The notes: a model not told the origin generated them from the letters alone. DNA of 18,614 nucleotides from Burkholderiales bacterium (GCA_011391855.1 JAABPT010000355.1:1-18614), one strand, 5' to 3'; positions 1 through 7,188 are shown, numbered from the stretch's first letter. Translations and numbers: made by a program.

Positions 1-2
1 CG

Positions 3-101
3 CCGCCGCTGCCACACCTGCTTGCCGAAGTGGGCGAAGTGGTGCACCGGGTCTTCCAGGTCGGTATTTCTGCTTTTGATGATTCGACCGACGAAGGGTG
101 A
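3..101 (+). CDS. C-terminal end of an unidentified protein (partial)
   Basis: An open frame enters from the left edge and ends with TGA at 99-101, four bases before the ATG of the lipoprotein gene. The visible 32 residues end in an acidic tail (DDSTDEG), contain the run LLAEVGEVVHRVFQVG, and use mostly G/C at third codon positions. The fit with the downstream start suggests a co-transcribed gene. I cannot name the family from so short a fragment. An antisense frame is also open here, so the call is tentative. Confidence 0.45.
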   Translation, partial: PPLPHLLAEVGEVVHRVFQVGISAFDDSTDEG

Positions 102-105
102 CCCG

Positions 106-753
106 ATGAATATGCCGCTGCGAATCTCCCCGCTGCGCCTGCTGGCGGTCGGCCTCATGGCGACACTCGCGGGTTGCGCAACGACCCAGATGACGGCCGA
201 GTGGCGCAACCCCGGACTCACCGCCGCTTCGCTGAAAGGCGGGCGCGTGCTGGTGGTGTGCCGGGCACCCGACGAGGCCGTGCGGCGCGGGTGCGAGGAC
301 CAGTGGTTGAACCAGCTCGGTGCGCGCGGCGTTGCCGCCGTGCGCAGCTATTCGATCCCCGGCTTTCCCTGGGCCAGCCCCGACTCGTCGGAAGAGATGA
401 GGGTGGCGCTGCGGGCGAGCGGCGTCGCCGCCCTCGCCAGCATGTCGCTGTACACAGGCGGCGTGGCCGTGCTGAATCCGGGGGCGCAGGTCGGTGTCGG
501 CGTCAGCGCGGGCAGCGGTGGCGGCCATCGGGGCGGTGGATTCAGCGTCGGTGGCATCGGAATCACCTTCCCGATCGGCGGTGCAACGGCGGCGCAGAGC
601 CTGGCCGCGAGTTCGTCGCTGATGGAGGTTGCGCAAGGCACGCTGGTCTGGTCCGGCAGCTCCAGCACGGCGGCATCGGGCGACGTGCTCGCGCAGGTGG
701 GCGCGCTGACGCAGGTGACGATCGAGGCGATGCAGCGCGCCGGGCTGATCTAG
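106..753 (+). CDS. Small glycine-rich putative lipoprotein, function unknown
   Basis: This encodes a 215-residue envelope protein. Residues 1-24 form a lipoprotein signal: basic start, hydrophobic core and lipobox LAGC with Cys24 as the predicted lipidated residue. The segment after it (TTQMTAEW...) and a later LVWSGS stretch resemble small DUF4136-like lipoproteins, but I cannot assign the family firmly. Residues about 131-152 are unusually rich in glycine (VGVGVSAGSGGGH and following), which suggests a flexible loop. ATG 106 is chosen because AAGGG lies at 94-98, seven bases upstream, and because it puts the signal peptide at the N-terminus; ATG 112 is an alternative. An upstream TTG at 22 would add 28 residues before the signal and is unlikely. 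The gene may be in an operon with the partial gene ending at 101. Confidence 0.75.
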   Translation: MNMPLRISPLRLLAVGLMATLAGCATTQMTAEWRNPGLTAASLKGGRVLVVCRAPDEAVRRGCEDQWLNQLGARGVAAVRSYSIPGFPWASPDSSEEMRVALRASGVAALASMSLYTGGVAVLNPGAQVGVGVSAGSGGGHRGGGFSVGGIGITFPIGGATAAQSLAASSSLMEVAQGTLVWSGSSSTAASGDVLAQVGALTQVTIEAMQRAGLI

Positions 754-849
754 GCCGAACTTTGACGATCACGTGAGCGTAACTCTGCATCCGCGCTTTG
801 CGCACCAAGGGGGCAATGGGCAAGAACTCGGGTTTCTGACCCCGTCTAT
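754..849. other. Convergent gap between the lipoprotein and permease genes
   Basis: Two transcription units meet here. Only a weak hairpin is visible (GGGT/ACCC around 826-844) without a T-run, so no terminator is called. Nothing protein-like was found. Confidence 0.4.
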
Positions 850-2583
850 CTACCGAAACGGAAACACCGCCGGAATTGCCACCAGCGCCACGGCCTGGAA
901 GACCAGCGCAATCGGGGTGCCGGCGCGGGCGAAGTCGGCCAGGGTGTAGCGGCCGGGCGACATGATCATCAGGTTGGTCTGGTAGCCGTAGGGCGTGAGG
1001 AAGCTGCAGCTGGCGCCGTACAGCACCGCCATCACGAAGGGCTGCGGGTCCAGGCCCAGACGGGCGGCCACGCCCAAGGCCACCGGGAAGGCCAGCGCGG
1101 CGGCGGCGTTGTTGCTCATCAGCTCGGTCAGCGCCCAGGTGGTCAGCAGGATGAGCGCCAGCGCCCAGTAGGGGCCAAAATCCTGCGCTCCGGTCAGCAA
1201 CCAGCCGGCCAGCATCTCGCCGGTGCCGGTGCTGACCATCACTTCCGAGACCACCAGCGAAGAAGCGATGATGGCGATGATCTGGTACGGCATCTGCCGC
1301 CGCAGGTCGGCCGGCTTGGCGTAGCCCAGCAGCAGGAACAGCGCCAAAAGCACCAGCAGCGCCTTCAGGAAGTCCACCATGCCCATGGCCGACAGGCCGA
1401 TGACAGCCACGAAGGCCGCGGTGGCCAGCCAGCCCTTGCGCGCGTCGGTGAATTTCTGCACCTGCCGCCGCCCCACCACCACGAAGTTGCGCGCCAGGTT
1501 GTTGCGCTTGTCGAAGTCCTGCCCCACCACCAGCACCAGGGTGTCTCCCACCTCCAGCGGCACATGGGCGATAGGGCCGCGCAGCCGTTCGCTGCCGCGC
1601 CGCACGGCAATCACCGCGGCGTCGAACTGGGCGCGGAAGTCCACCTGCTTGAGCGTCTTGCGCGCCAGCGGCGACTCGGCCGCCACCACCACCTCCACCA
1701 GGTTGTCCAGCGGCAACCGGTATTGCTGGCCGCGCGTCTCCAGGCCGTCGAACTGCAGCAGCAGGTCCAGCCGCGTGACGTCGCCGGTGAACACGAGCAT
1801 GTCGCCGGCGCAGATGACGTGGTCGGGCTCCACCGGGGCGATGACGCGGCCGTCGCGCACGATCTCGGCCAGGAACAGGTGCGCCAGTTTGCGCAGGCCG
1901 CCGCCTTCCACGGTCTGGTCCACCAGCCTGGAGTCGGTGCGCACGATGGCTTCCAGGAAGAAGTCGCCGGCCTGTTCTTCGGCGGGAGGCTTGGGTTGCA
2001 GCAGCCGCGGGTACAGCAGCACCATGGTGGCGCCGCAGGCCAGCACGATGCACGCGCCCACCGGGAACAGGTCGAAGATGTGCAGCCCCGGCATGCCGCG
2101 GCCGATCATCAGGCTGTTCACCAGCAGGTTGGTGCTGGTGCCCACCAGCGTGAGGATGCCGCCCAGCGAAGCGGCAAAACACATCGGCATGAGCAGCCGC
2201 GAGGGCGCATGTTGCCGCGACTGGCGCAGCGGGCCGATCAGCGAGGCCACCACCGCGGTGTTGTTCAGGAAGGCCGAATACAGCCCGGTGGCGAGATACA
2301 GCTTCACCAGCGCCCAGCGGTAGCCGCCGCTCACCAGGCGTTCGGCCAGCTGCTCCAGCAGCCGGCTCTTGTCCAGCACCACCGAAAGCAGCAACAGCAC
2401 CACCACCGTCACCAGCCCGGTATTCGTGACCTGCTGCAGGGCGCGCTGCAGGCTCACGAAGTCGAGCAGGATGAAGGCGAAGGCAACGCTGGCGAACACC
2501 GCCGCCGGTGCGCGCTTGCCACGCAGCAGTTCCACCACCAGAGCCGCCAGGCCCAGGAAGACGAGGATTTGCTGCCAGGTCAT
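850..2583 (-). CDS. DASS/SLC13-family permease with two RCK_C (TrkA-C) domains, probable sulfate transporter
   Basis: This is a 577-residue inner-membrane carrier of the divalent anion:Na+ symporter (SLC13/ArsB-like) type. Hydrophobic helices fill residues 1-195 and 385-575. Two soluble RCK_C domains lie between them at about 207-290 and 292-372, with phrases such as VICAGDMLVFTGD and VPLEVGDTLVLVVG. The paired substrate/Na+ motifs of the family are visible: LNNT (106-109) with GTSTN (148-152) in the first half, and SNN (490-492) with YQTN (534-537) in the second. It follows cysNC in the same direction after 55 bases and has its own GAGGG ribosome site. By family knowledge, such carriers beside cysDN often import sulfate; that substrate is inferred here from context. 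Other dicarboxylate or anion substrates cannot be excluded. Confidence 0.88.
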   Translation of the reverse strand: MTWQQILVFLGLAALVVELLRGKRAPAAVFASVAFAFILLDFVSLQRALQQVTNTGLVTVVVLLLLSVVLDKSRLLEQLAERLVSGGYRWALVKLYLATGLYSAFLNNTAVVASLIGPLRQSRQHAPSRLLMPMCFAASLGGILTLVGTSTNLLVNSLMIGRGMPGLHIFDLFPVGACIVLACGATMVLLYPRLLQPKPPAEEQAGDFFLEAIVRTDSRLVDQTVEGGGLRKLAHLFLAEIVRDGRVIAPVEPDHVICAGDMLVFTGDVTRLDLLLQFDGLETRGQQYRLPLDNLVEVVVAAESPLARKTLKQVDFRAQFDAAVIAVRRGSERLRGPIAHVPLEVGDTLVLVVGQDFDKRNNLARNFVVVGRRQVQKFTDARKGWLATAAFVAVIGLSAMGMVDFLKALLVLLALFLLLGYAKPADLRRQMPYQIIAIIASSLVVSEVMVSTGTGEMLAGWLLTGAQDFGPYWALALILLTTWALTELMSNNAAAALAFPVALGVAARLGLDPQPFVMAVLYGASCSFLTPYGYQTNLMIMSPGRYTLADFARAGTPIALVFQAVALVAIPAVFPFR

Positions 2584-2638
2584 GCGACCCTCGCAAAGTG
2601 CAGCCGCATCAAGGTCGCCGTGGCTGCCCCCATCGGCA

Positions 2639-4546
2639 TCAGCCCTTCACCACCCCCCTCTCGCGCAGCTTGTCCAGCACGCGGTCGGCCGCCTGCTCGG
2701 ACGTGATCTCGGCCGCCGGCAGGTGGACTTCGGCGGCCTCGGGGTTCTCGTAGGGCGAGTCGATGCCGGTGAAGTGCGGCAGCTCGCCGCGCCGTGCCTT
2801 GGCGTACAGGCCCTTGACGTCGCGCGACTCGGCCACCGCCAGCGGCACGTCCACGAAAACTTCGATGAATTCGCCGGGCTCCAACAGGTTGCGCGCCAGT
2901 TCGCGTTCGGCGCGGAACGGCGAGATGAAGCTGGTGATGACGATCAGGCCGGCATCTACCATCAGCTTGGACACTTCGGCCACGCGGCGGATGTTTTCCA
3001 CGCGGTCGGCGTTGGTAAAGCCCAGGTCGCGGTTTAGGCCGTGACGCACGTTGTCGCCGTCCAGCAGGTAGGTATGGCAGCCCATGGCGTAGAGCTTTTT
3101 CGTCACCAGGTTGGCGATGGTGCTCTTGCCCGACCCCGAAAGCCCGGTGAACCACAGCACCACGGGCTTCTGGCCCAGCAGCGTGGCACGCGCGGCCTTG
3201 TCCACGTCCAGCGCCTGCAGATGGATGTTGTGCGCGCGGCGCAGCGCGAAGTGCAGCATGCCGGCGCCCACGGTGTGGTTGGTCAGCCGGTCGATCAGGA
3301 TGAAGCCGCCCATGTCGCGGTTGACGGTGTAGGGGTCGAAGGCCACCGCGCGGTCCAGCCCCAGGTTGCACACGCCGATCTCGTTGAGCGCCAGCGTCTT
3401 GGTCGCCGTGTGCTCCAGCGTATTCACGTTGACCTTGTGCTTGATCTCGGTCACGGTGGCATTCACGGTGCGTGCGCCCAGTTTCAGCAGGTAGGGGCGG
3501 CCGGGCAGCAGCGGCTCGTCGTCCATCCACACCAGGTTGCATTCGAACTGGTCGGCCACCTCGGCCGGCGCCTCGGCGGCCGAGATGACGTCGCCGCGCG
3601 AGATATCGATCTCGTCGCACAGCGTCAGCGTCACCGATTCGCCGGCCACGGCCAGCGCACGGTCGCCTTCGATGCCGACGATGCGTTCGACCACGCTTTC
3701 GCGGCCCGAGGGCTGCACGCGAACGCGGTCGCCGGGGCGCACGCTGCCGCTGGCCAGCATGCCGCAGAAGCCCCGGAAGTCCAGGTTGGGGCGGTTCACC
3801 CACTGCACCGGCAGGCGCAGCGGTTCGCGCTGCAACCGCATGTCGTCCAGCGGGCAGGTTTCCAGGAATTCCATCAGCGCCGGCCCTTCGTACCACGGCA
3901 TGGCGGCGCTGCGCGAGGCGATGTTGTCGCCCTTCAGGCCCGAAAGCGGGATGGTGGTGATATTCGTCAGGCCGATCTGCGCGGCGAATTCGCGGTAGTC
4001 GGCTTCGATGCGGCGGCAGGTGGCTTCATCGAAGCCCACCAGGTCCATCTTGTTGATGGCCAGTACCACCTGGCGGATGCCGATCAGGCTGACCAGATAG
4101 CTGTGGCGCCGCGTCTGCGTGAGCACACCCTTGCGCGCGTCCATCAGGATCACGGCCACGTCGGCGGTGGAAGCACCGGTGACCATGTTGCGCGTGTACT
4201 GCTCGTGCCCCGGGGTGTCGGCCACGATGAATTTGCGCCGGTCGGTGCTGAAGAACCGGTAGGCCACGTCGATGGTGATGCCTTGCTCGCGCTCGGCGGC
4301 CAGGCCGTCGACGAGCAGCGCGAAGTCGATGTCGCCGCCCTGCGTGCCCCACTTCTTGGAGTCGGACTCCATGGCCGCGAGCTGGTCCTCGAACAGCATC
4401 TTGCTGTCGTACAGCAGCCGCCCGATGAGCGTGCTCTTGCCGTCGTCGACGCTGCCGCAGGTGATGAAGCGCAGCAGGCTCTTGTGTTCGTGCTGCTGCA
4501 GGTATTCGCCGATGTCGGTGGCGATGAGGTCGGAAACGTGGGCCAT
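2639..4546 (-). CDS. cysNC: Bifunctional sulfate adenylyltransferase large subunit / adenylylsulfate kinase (CysNC)
   Basis: This 635-residue fusion acts in sulfate activation. Residues 1-450 are the CysN GTPase, which with CysD makes APS from ATP and sulfate. Its G motifs are GSVDDGKST (31-39), DTPGH (110-114) and NKMD (165-168), followed by two EF-Tu-like beta-barrel domains. Residues 455-635 are APS kinase (CysC), which makes PAPS. They carry the P-loop GLSGSGKST (468-476), DGDNVRHGLN (496-505) and ISPFR (541-545). Both halves look intact. The start overlaps the cysD stop by one base (TGATG) and is preceded by AGAGGGG, so the two are probably translationally coupled. Fused CysNC (NodQ-like) is common in proteobacteria, both for cysteine synthesis and for sulfated glycans. 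Confidence 0.95.
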   Translation of the reverse strand: MAHVSDLIATDIGEYLQQHEHKSLLRFITCGSVDDGKSTLIGRLLYDSKMLFEDQLAAMESDSKKWGTQGGDIDFALLVDGLAAEREQGITIDVAYRFFSTDRRKFIVADTPGHEQYTRNMVTGASTADVAVILMDARKGVLTQTRRHSYLVSLIGIRQVVLAINKMDLVGFDEATCRRIEADYREFAAQIGLTNITTIPLSGLKGDNIASRSAAMPWYEGPALMEFLETCPLDDMRLQREPLRLPVQWVNRPNLDFRGFCGMLASGSVRPGDRVRVQPSGRESVVERIVGIEGDRALAVAGESVTLTLCDEIDISRGDVISAAEAPAEVADQFECNLVWMDDEPLLPGRPYLLKLGARTVNATVTEIKHKVNVNTLEHTATKTLALNEIGVCNLGLDRAVAFDPYTVNRDMGGFILIDRLTNHTVGAGMLHFALRRAHNIHLQALDVDKAARATLLGQKPVVLWFTGLSGSGKSTIANLVTKKLYAMGCHTYLLDGDNVRHGLNRDLGFTNADRVENIRRVAEVSKLMVDAGLIVITSFISPFRAERELARNLLEPGEFIEVFVDVPLAVAESRDVKGLYAKARRGELPHFTGIDSPYENPEAAEVHLPAAEITSEQAADRVLDKLRERGVVKG

Positions 4547-5466
4547 CAGAAATACCCCTCTTGCTTCTTCTTCTCCATCGAGGCGGCGCTGTCGTGGTCG
4601 ATCATGCGGCCCTGGCGTTCGCTGGTGCGGGCCAGCAGCATCTCCTGGATGATGGCCTGCAAGGTGTCGGCGGTGGATTCGATGGCGCCCGAAAGCGGGT
4701 AGCAGCCCAGCGTGCGAAAGCGCACTTTCTTGCGCATGGGTACCTCTCCGGGCAGCAGCGGCATGCGTTCGTCGTCGACCATGATCAGCGTGCCGCTGCG
4801 GTCCACCACCGGGCGCTCGGCCGCGAAATACAGCGGCACGATGGGTATGTGTTCCAGGTAGATGTACTGCCAGATGTCGAGCTCGGTCCAGTTCGAGATG
4901 GGAAAGACGCGGATCGACTCACCCGACTTCTTGCGCGTGTTGTACAGGCGCCAGAGTTCGGGCCGCTGGCTCTTCGGGTCCCAGCGGTGCTGCGTGGTGC
5001 GGAACGAAAAGATGCGCTCCTTGGCGCGGCTCTTTTCTTCGTCGCGGCGGCCGCCGCCGAAGGCCACGTCGAAGCCGTGCTGGTCCAGGGCCTGCTTCAG
5101 GCCCTGGGTCTTCCACATGTCGGTGTGCACCTGCGAACCGTGGTCGAAGGGGTTGATGCCCAGCGCGTGAGCCTCCGGGTTCTGGTACACGAGCATTTCC
5201 ATGCCCGACTCGCGCGCCATGCGCTCGCGCAACGCATACATGTCGCGGAATTTCCAGGTCGTGTCCACGTGCAGCAGCGGAAACGGCGGCGGCGCCGGGA
5301 AGAAGGCCTTGCGCGCCAGGTGCAGCATCACGGCGCTGTCTTTGCCGATGGAGTACAGCATCACCGGCTTGTCGGCTTCGGCCACCACCTCGCGCATGAT
5401 GTGGATGCTTTCCGCTTCCAGGCGCTGCAGGTGGGTGAGCGTGACGGGGGGTTCTTGGGCGGGCAT
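4546..5466 (-). CDS. cysD: Sulfate adenylyltransferase subunit 2 (CysD)
   Basis: This is the catalytic small subunit of ATP sulfurylase, 306 residues. It is an adenylyl-transferring PP-loop protein with the pyrophosphatase motif SIGKDS (39-44). The conserved family stretches HVDTTWKFRDMY (66-77), GGGRRDEEKSRAKER (137-151) and FPISNWTELDIWQYI (188-202) are all present, and it ends in the typical EGYF. I chose the ATG at 5466 because family members begin shortly before LTHLQRLEAES; the same frame runs upstream to 5718 but that extension looks non-coding. No good ribosome site precedes the chosen ATG. It is the first gene of the cysD-cysNC-permease operon and diverges from cysQ. Confidence 0.94.
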   Translation of the reverse strand: MPAQEPPVTLTHLQRLEAESIHIMREVVAEADKPVMLYSIGKDSAVMLHLARKAFFPAPPPFPLLHVDTTWKFRDMYALRERMARESGMEMLVYQNPEAHALGINPFDHGSQVHTDMWKTQGLKQALDQHGFDVAFGGGRRDEEKSRAKERIFSFRTTQHRWDPKSQRPELWRLYNTRKKSGESIRVFPISNWTELDIWQYIYLEHIPIVPLYFAAERPVVDRSGTLIMVDDERMPLLPGEVPMRKKVRFRTLGCYPLSGAIESTADTLQAIIQEMLLARTSERQGRMIDHDSAASMEKKKQEGYF

Positions 5467-5660
5467 GGGTCGTTGACCGGGGCGGGGCGGAGTGCTCGAT
5501 GGGGCGGCAGTATCACCCACCGGCAGGTGGCAATGGTGCGGGCAGGTGGCGCGCAGCGTCGAGTCGTGCACAGGCTTGCCCGGTATGGCGAGCAACAAAC
5601 GTTCCAGACCGCCCACCGTATTGTCAAATAGCCCATTTTCACGGCTTTGAAGGAACCCGA
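5467..5660. promoter_or_regulatory. Divergent intergenic region between cysD and cysQ
   Basis: This 194-base gap must carry promoters for both the leftward sulfate operon and rightward cysQ. Its right part (about 5619-5640) is clearly more AT-rich than the surroundings. On the minus strand 5627-5622 reads TTGACA, a perfect -35 hexamer, but at 16-18 bases spacing only weak -10 matches are present (for example GAACGT). A weak -10 could fit an activator-dependent promoter such as one using CysB, but I cannot identify a CysB site by eye. Confidence 0.35.
5650..5655 (+). promoter_or_regulatory. Ribosome binding site that fixes the TTG start of cysQ
   Basis: AAGGAA lies five bases upstream of TTG 5661. 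The only ATG further upstream in frame (5499) would add 54 residues with no similarity to the family, so this site supports the TTG start. Confidence 0.6.
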
Positions 5661-6440
5661 TTGACTGCAGAACCGTTGCCGCTGGAAGCCTGGCGCGAAG
5701 CCATCGTCGACATTGCACGCGCGGCGGGCGAGGTCATCATGGCCATCTACGCCACCGACTTCGCGGTGCGCGGCAAGAGCGACGCGTCGCCCGTGACCGA
5801 GGCCGACGAACGCGCCGAGGCGCTCATCGTGCAGCGGCTGCGCGCCCTCACACCCGACATTCCCATCGTGGCCGAAGAGGCCGTGGCGGCCGGGCAGGTG
5901 CCTGTCGTGGGCCAACGTTTCTGGCTCGTCGACCCACTGGACGGCACCAAGGAATTCGCCAGCCGCAATGGCGAGTTCACGGTGAATATCGCCCTGGTCG
6001 TCGGCGGCGTGCCGGTGCTGGGTGTGGTGCTGGCGCCTGCCATCGGGCGGCTGTTCGCCGGCGCCGCCGGGCTGGGCGCCGTGGCGGAGCAGGACGGAGC
6101 GCGGCGGTCCATCCGATGCCGCTCGGTGCCGGCCGAGGGCCTGACCGTGGTGTCGAGCCGCTCGCACGGCGACGCCGCGGCGCTGGACGCCTTCCTGGCC
6201 GGGCGCCGCGTGGCGGCGTCGGTGAATGCGGGGTCGTCGCTCAAGCTGTGCCTGGTGGCGGCCGGCGAGGCCGACCTCTACCCGCGTTTCGGCCGCACCA
6301 TGGAGTGGGACATTGCCGCCGGCCACGCCGTGCTGCTGGCCGCCGGTGGACGCGTGACCACCCCGCAGGGCGCGCCGTTGCGCTACGGCAAACCAGGCTT
6401 CGAGAACCCGCATTTCGTGGCCGAGGGGCTTCAAGGCTGA
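5661..6440 (+). CDS. cysQ: 3'(2'),5'-bisphosphate nucleotidase CysQ
   Basis: This 259-residue protein belongs to the inositol monophosphatase/FIG superfamily. CysQ hydrolyses PAP (adenosine 3',5'-bisphosphate), the by-product of PAPS use, to AMP and phosphate. The metal-binding motifs are intact: PIVAEEA (68-74), WLVDPLDGTKEF (88-99) and the C-terminal MEWDIAAGHAVL (214-225). The TTG start at 5661 is preceded by AAGGAA and gives the usual family length. Translation from ATG 5499 would be longer but unlike the family. It is transcribed away from cysD, and its neighbourhood fits a role in recycling PAP from sulfate assimilation or sulfotransferase reactions. The DGTKEF form favours CysQ over a general inositol phosphatase. 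Confidence 0.9.
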   Translation: MTAEPLPLEAWREAIVDIARAAGEVIMAIYATDFAVRGKSDASPVTEADERAEALIVQRLRALTPDIPIVAEEAVAAGQVPVVGQRFWLVDPLDGTKEFASRNGEFTVNIALVVGGVPVLGVVLAPAIGRLFAGAAGLGAVAEQDGARRSIRCRSVPAEGLTVVSSRSHGDAAALDAFLAGRRVAASVNAGSSLKLCLVAAGEADLYPRFGRTMEWDIAAGHAVLLAAGGRVTTPQGAPLRYGKPGFENPHFVAEGLQG

Positions 6441-6486
6441 AACTGCGCGGAACGCGGCCAAGCTCCGCCGGGCCGTGCTGCCGAGA

Positions 6487-6512
6487 CTTGCAAGCCGAGA
6501 TCTTGCAAGCCG
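6487..6512. repeat. Tandem pair of 11-bp direct repeats containing CTTGCAAG palindromes
   Basis: CTTGCAAGCCG occurs at 6487-6497 and again at 6502-6512, a period of 15 bases. Each copy begins with the perfect 8-bp palindrome CTTGCAAG. The pair lies between the cysQ stop and the toxin-antitoxin promoter. It could be a protein-binding site, part of a hairpin ending cysQ transcription (there is no T-run), or the border of the inserted module. Confidence 0.55.
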
Positions 6513-6516
6513 TCGC

Positions 6517-6545
6517 TTGCCTGCGAAGCTCCGTGGCTTTAGTAT
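6517..6545 (+). promoter_or_regulatory. Candidate sigma-70 promoter of the toxin-antitoxin operon
   Basis: TTGCCT (6517-6522) and TAGTAT (6540-6545) each match four of six consensus bases and are separated by 17 bases. Transcription would start around 6552, about 20 bases before the antitoxin ATG and inside the adjacent palindrome. Confidence 0.45.
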
Positions 6546-6551
6546 TACATT

Positions 6552-6561
6552 CGTTATAACG
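6552..6561. promoter_or_regulatory. Palindromic operator candidate CGTTATAACG
   Basis: This perfect 10-bp palindrome sits at the predicted transcription start and just before the GGAG ribosome site of the antitoxin gene. AbrB/MazE-type antitoxins usually bind palindromes at their own promoter and repress it. The position fits autoregulation, which is inferred. Confidence 0.4.
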
Positions 6562-6572
6562 GAGCGCAGGCC

Positions 6573-6797
6573 ATGACCACTCTCAAACTGACCCAGATCG
6601 GCAACTCCGTCGGCGTGATCCTGCCCAAGGAGATCCTGGCGCGACTGAAGCTGGAAAAGGGGGACATGGTGTTCGTGACCGACACGCCGGGCGGGGTAAC
6701 GATCACGCCGTACGACGAAGCATTCGACGCACAGCTGACGGCAGCTCGCCGCATCATGAAGCAGCGGCGCAACGTGTTGCGTGAACTCGCCAAGTAG
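6573..6797 (+). CDS. AbrB/MazE-type (SpoVT-AbrB domain) antitoxin
   Basis: This is a 74-residue swapped-hairpin DNA-binding protein. The N-terminal half (about residues 3-48) has the family signature IGNSVGVILPKEILARL followed by KGDMVFV. The basic C-terminal tail (about 49-74) would wrap and neutralise the toxin. It is followed after four bases by a Doc/Fic toxin gene, so it is very likely the antitoxin of that pair. The ATG at 6573 has GGAG at 6561-6564. Codon use looks less GC-extreme than in cysQ and ugd, which suggests the module was acquired. Doc is best known with a Phd-type antitoxin; the AbrB-type partner is another arrangement. Confidence 0.87.
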   Translation: MTTLKLTQIGNSVGVILPKEILARLKLEKGDMVFVTDTPGGVTITPYDEAFDAQLTAARRIMKQRRNVLRELAK

Positions 6798-6801
6798 CGC
6801 C

Positions 6802-7188
6802 ATGGACGACTGGACTTGGCTCGAACCAGGCGTGCTGCGACTGGTGCATGACGAGCAACTGGCCGAGCACGGCGGCGCCGCCGGCGTTCGTGATGAGGGT
6901 CTGTTCGAGTCTGCACTTGCGCGGCCTCGACATCTGGCGCACTACGGGAAGCCGGACGTTGCGGACCTGGCTGCTGCCTATGGTTTTGGACTGGCAAGAA
7001 ACCATCCATTCGTCGATGGCAACAAGCGCACGGCGTTCGTGGCGATGGAGTTGTTTCTGGACCGCAATGGTCAGGCACTGGTCGCCGACGATGTCGAGTG
7101 CGTGCTCGTCATGCTCGCCGTGGCTGAGGGCACCCTGGACGAAGCCGGCTTCGCCGACTGGATCCGCCGCCACGCACAGCCGCGCTGA
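6802..7188 (+). CDS. doc: Doc-type (Fic fold) toxin, death-on-curing family
   Basis: This 128-residue Fic-domain protein has the Doc form of the active site. HPFVDGNKRT lies at 68-77, with the catalytic His68, Asp72, and Lys75 in place of the glycine found in AMP-transferring Fic proteins. The upstream GVRDEGLFESALARP (28-42) is typical of Doc. By family knowledge, Doc phosphorylates EF-Tu and stops translation; that activity is inferred here. The chosen ATG 6802 starts four bases after the antitoxin stop. An in-frame GTG at 6781 would overlap the antitoxin gene and add seven residues without matching the family. All key residues are present, so the toxin appears functional. Confidence 0.88.
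   Translation: MDDWTWLEPGVLRLVHDEQLAEHGGAAGVRDEGLFESALARPRHLAHYGKPDVADLAAAYGFGLARNHPFVDGNKRTAFVAMELFLDRNGQALVADDVECVLVMLAVAEGTLDEAGFADWIRRHAQPR

Noticed and set aside
826..844. Rho-independent terminator between the lipoprotein and permease genes
   Set aside because: The stem is about four pairs and there is no T-run on either strand.
563..2596. A 677-codon open frame on the minus strand overlapping the permease
   Set aside because: It is the permease gene read in another frame. Its product is arginine-, glycine- and alanine-rich with no domain, as expected for GC-rich shadow frames.
3041..4702. A 553-codon open frame on the plus strand opposite cysNC
   Set aside because: It is antisense to a fully conserved cysNC. 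It is a His/Gln/Val/Gly-rich sequence without recognisable domains.
4561..5631. A 356-codon open frame on the plus strand opposite cysD
   Set aside because: It is a shadow of cysD, low in complexity, with no family resemblance.
5467..5718. N-terminal extension of cysD to 5718
   Set aside because: The added 84 residues have no similarity to CysD and would overlap the start of cysQ; the family begins near 5466.
6781..6801. GTG start for doc inside the antitoxin gene
   Set aside because: It adds seven residues (MNSPSSA) not typical of Doc, while ATG 6802 gives the normal start.
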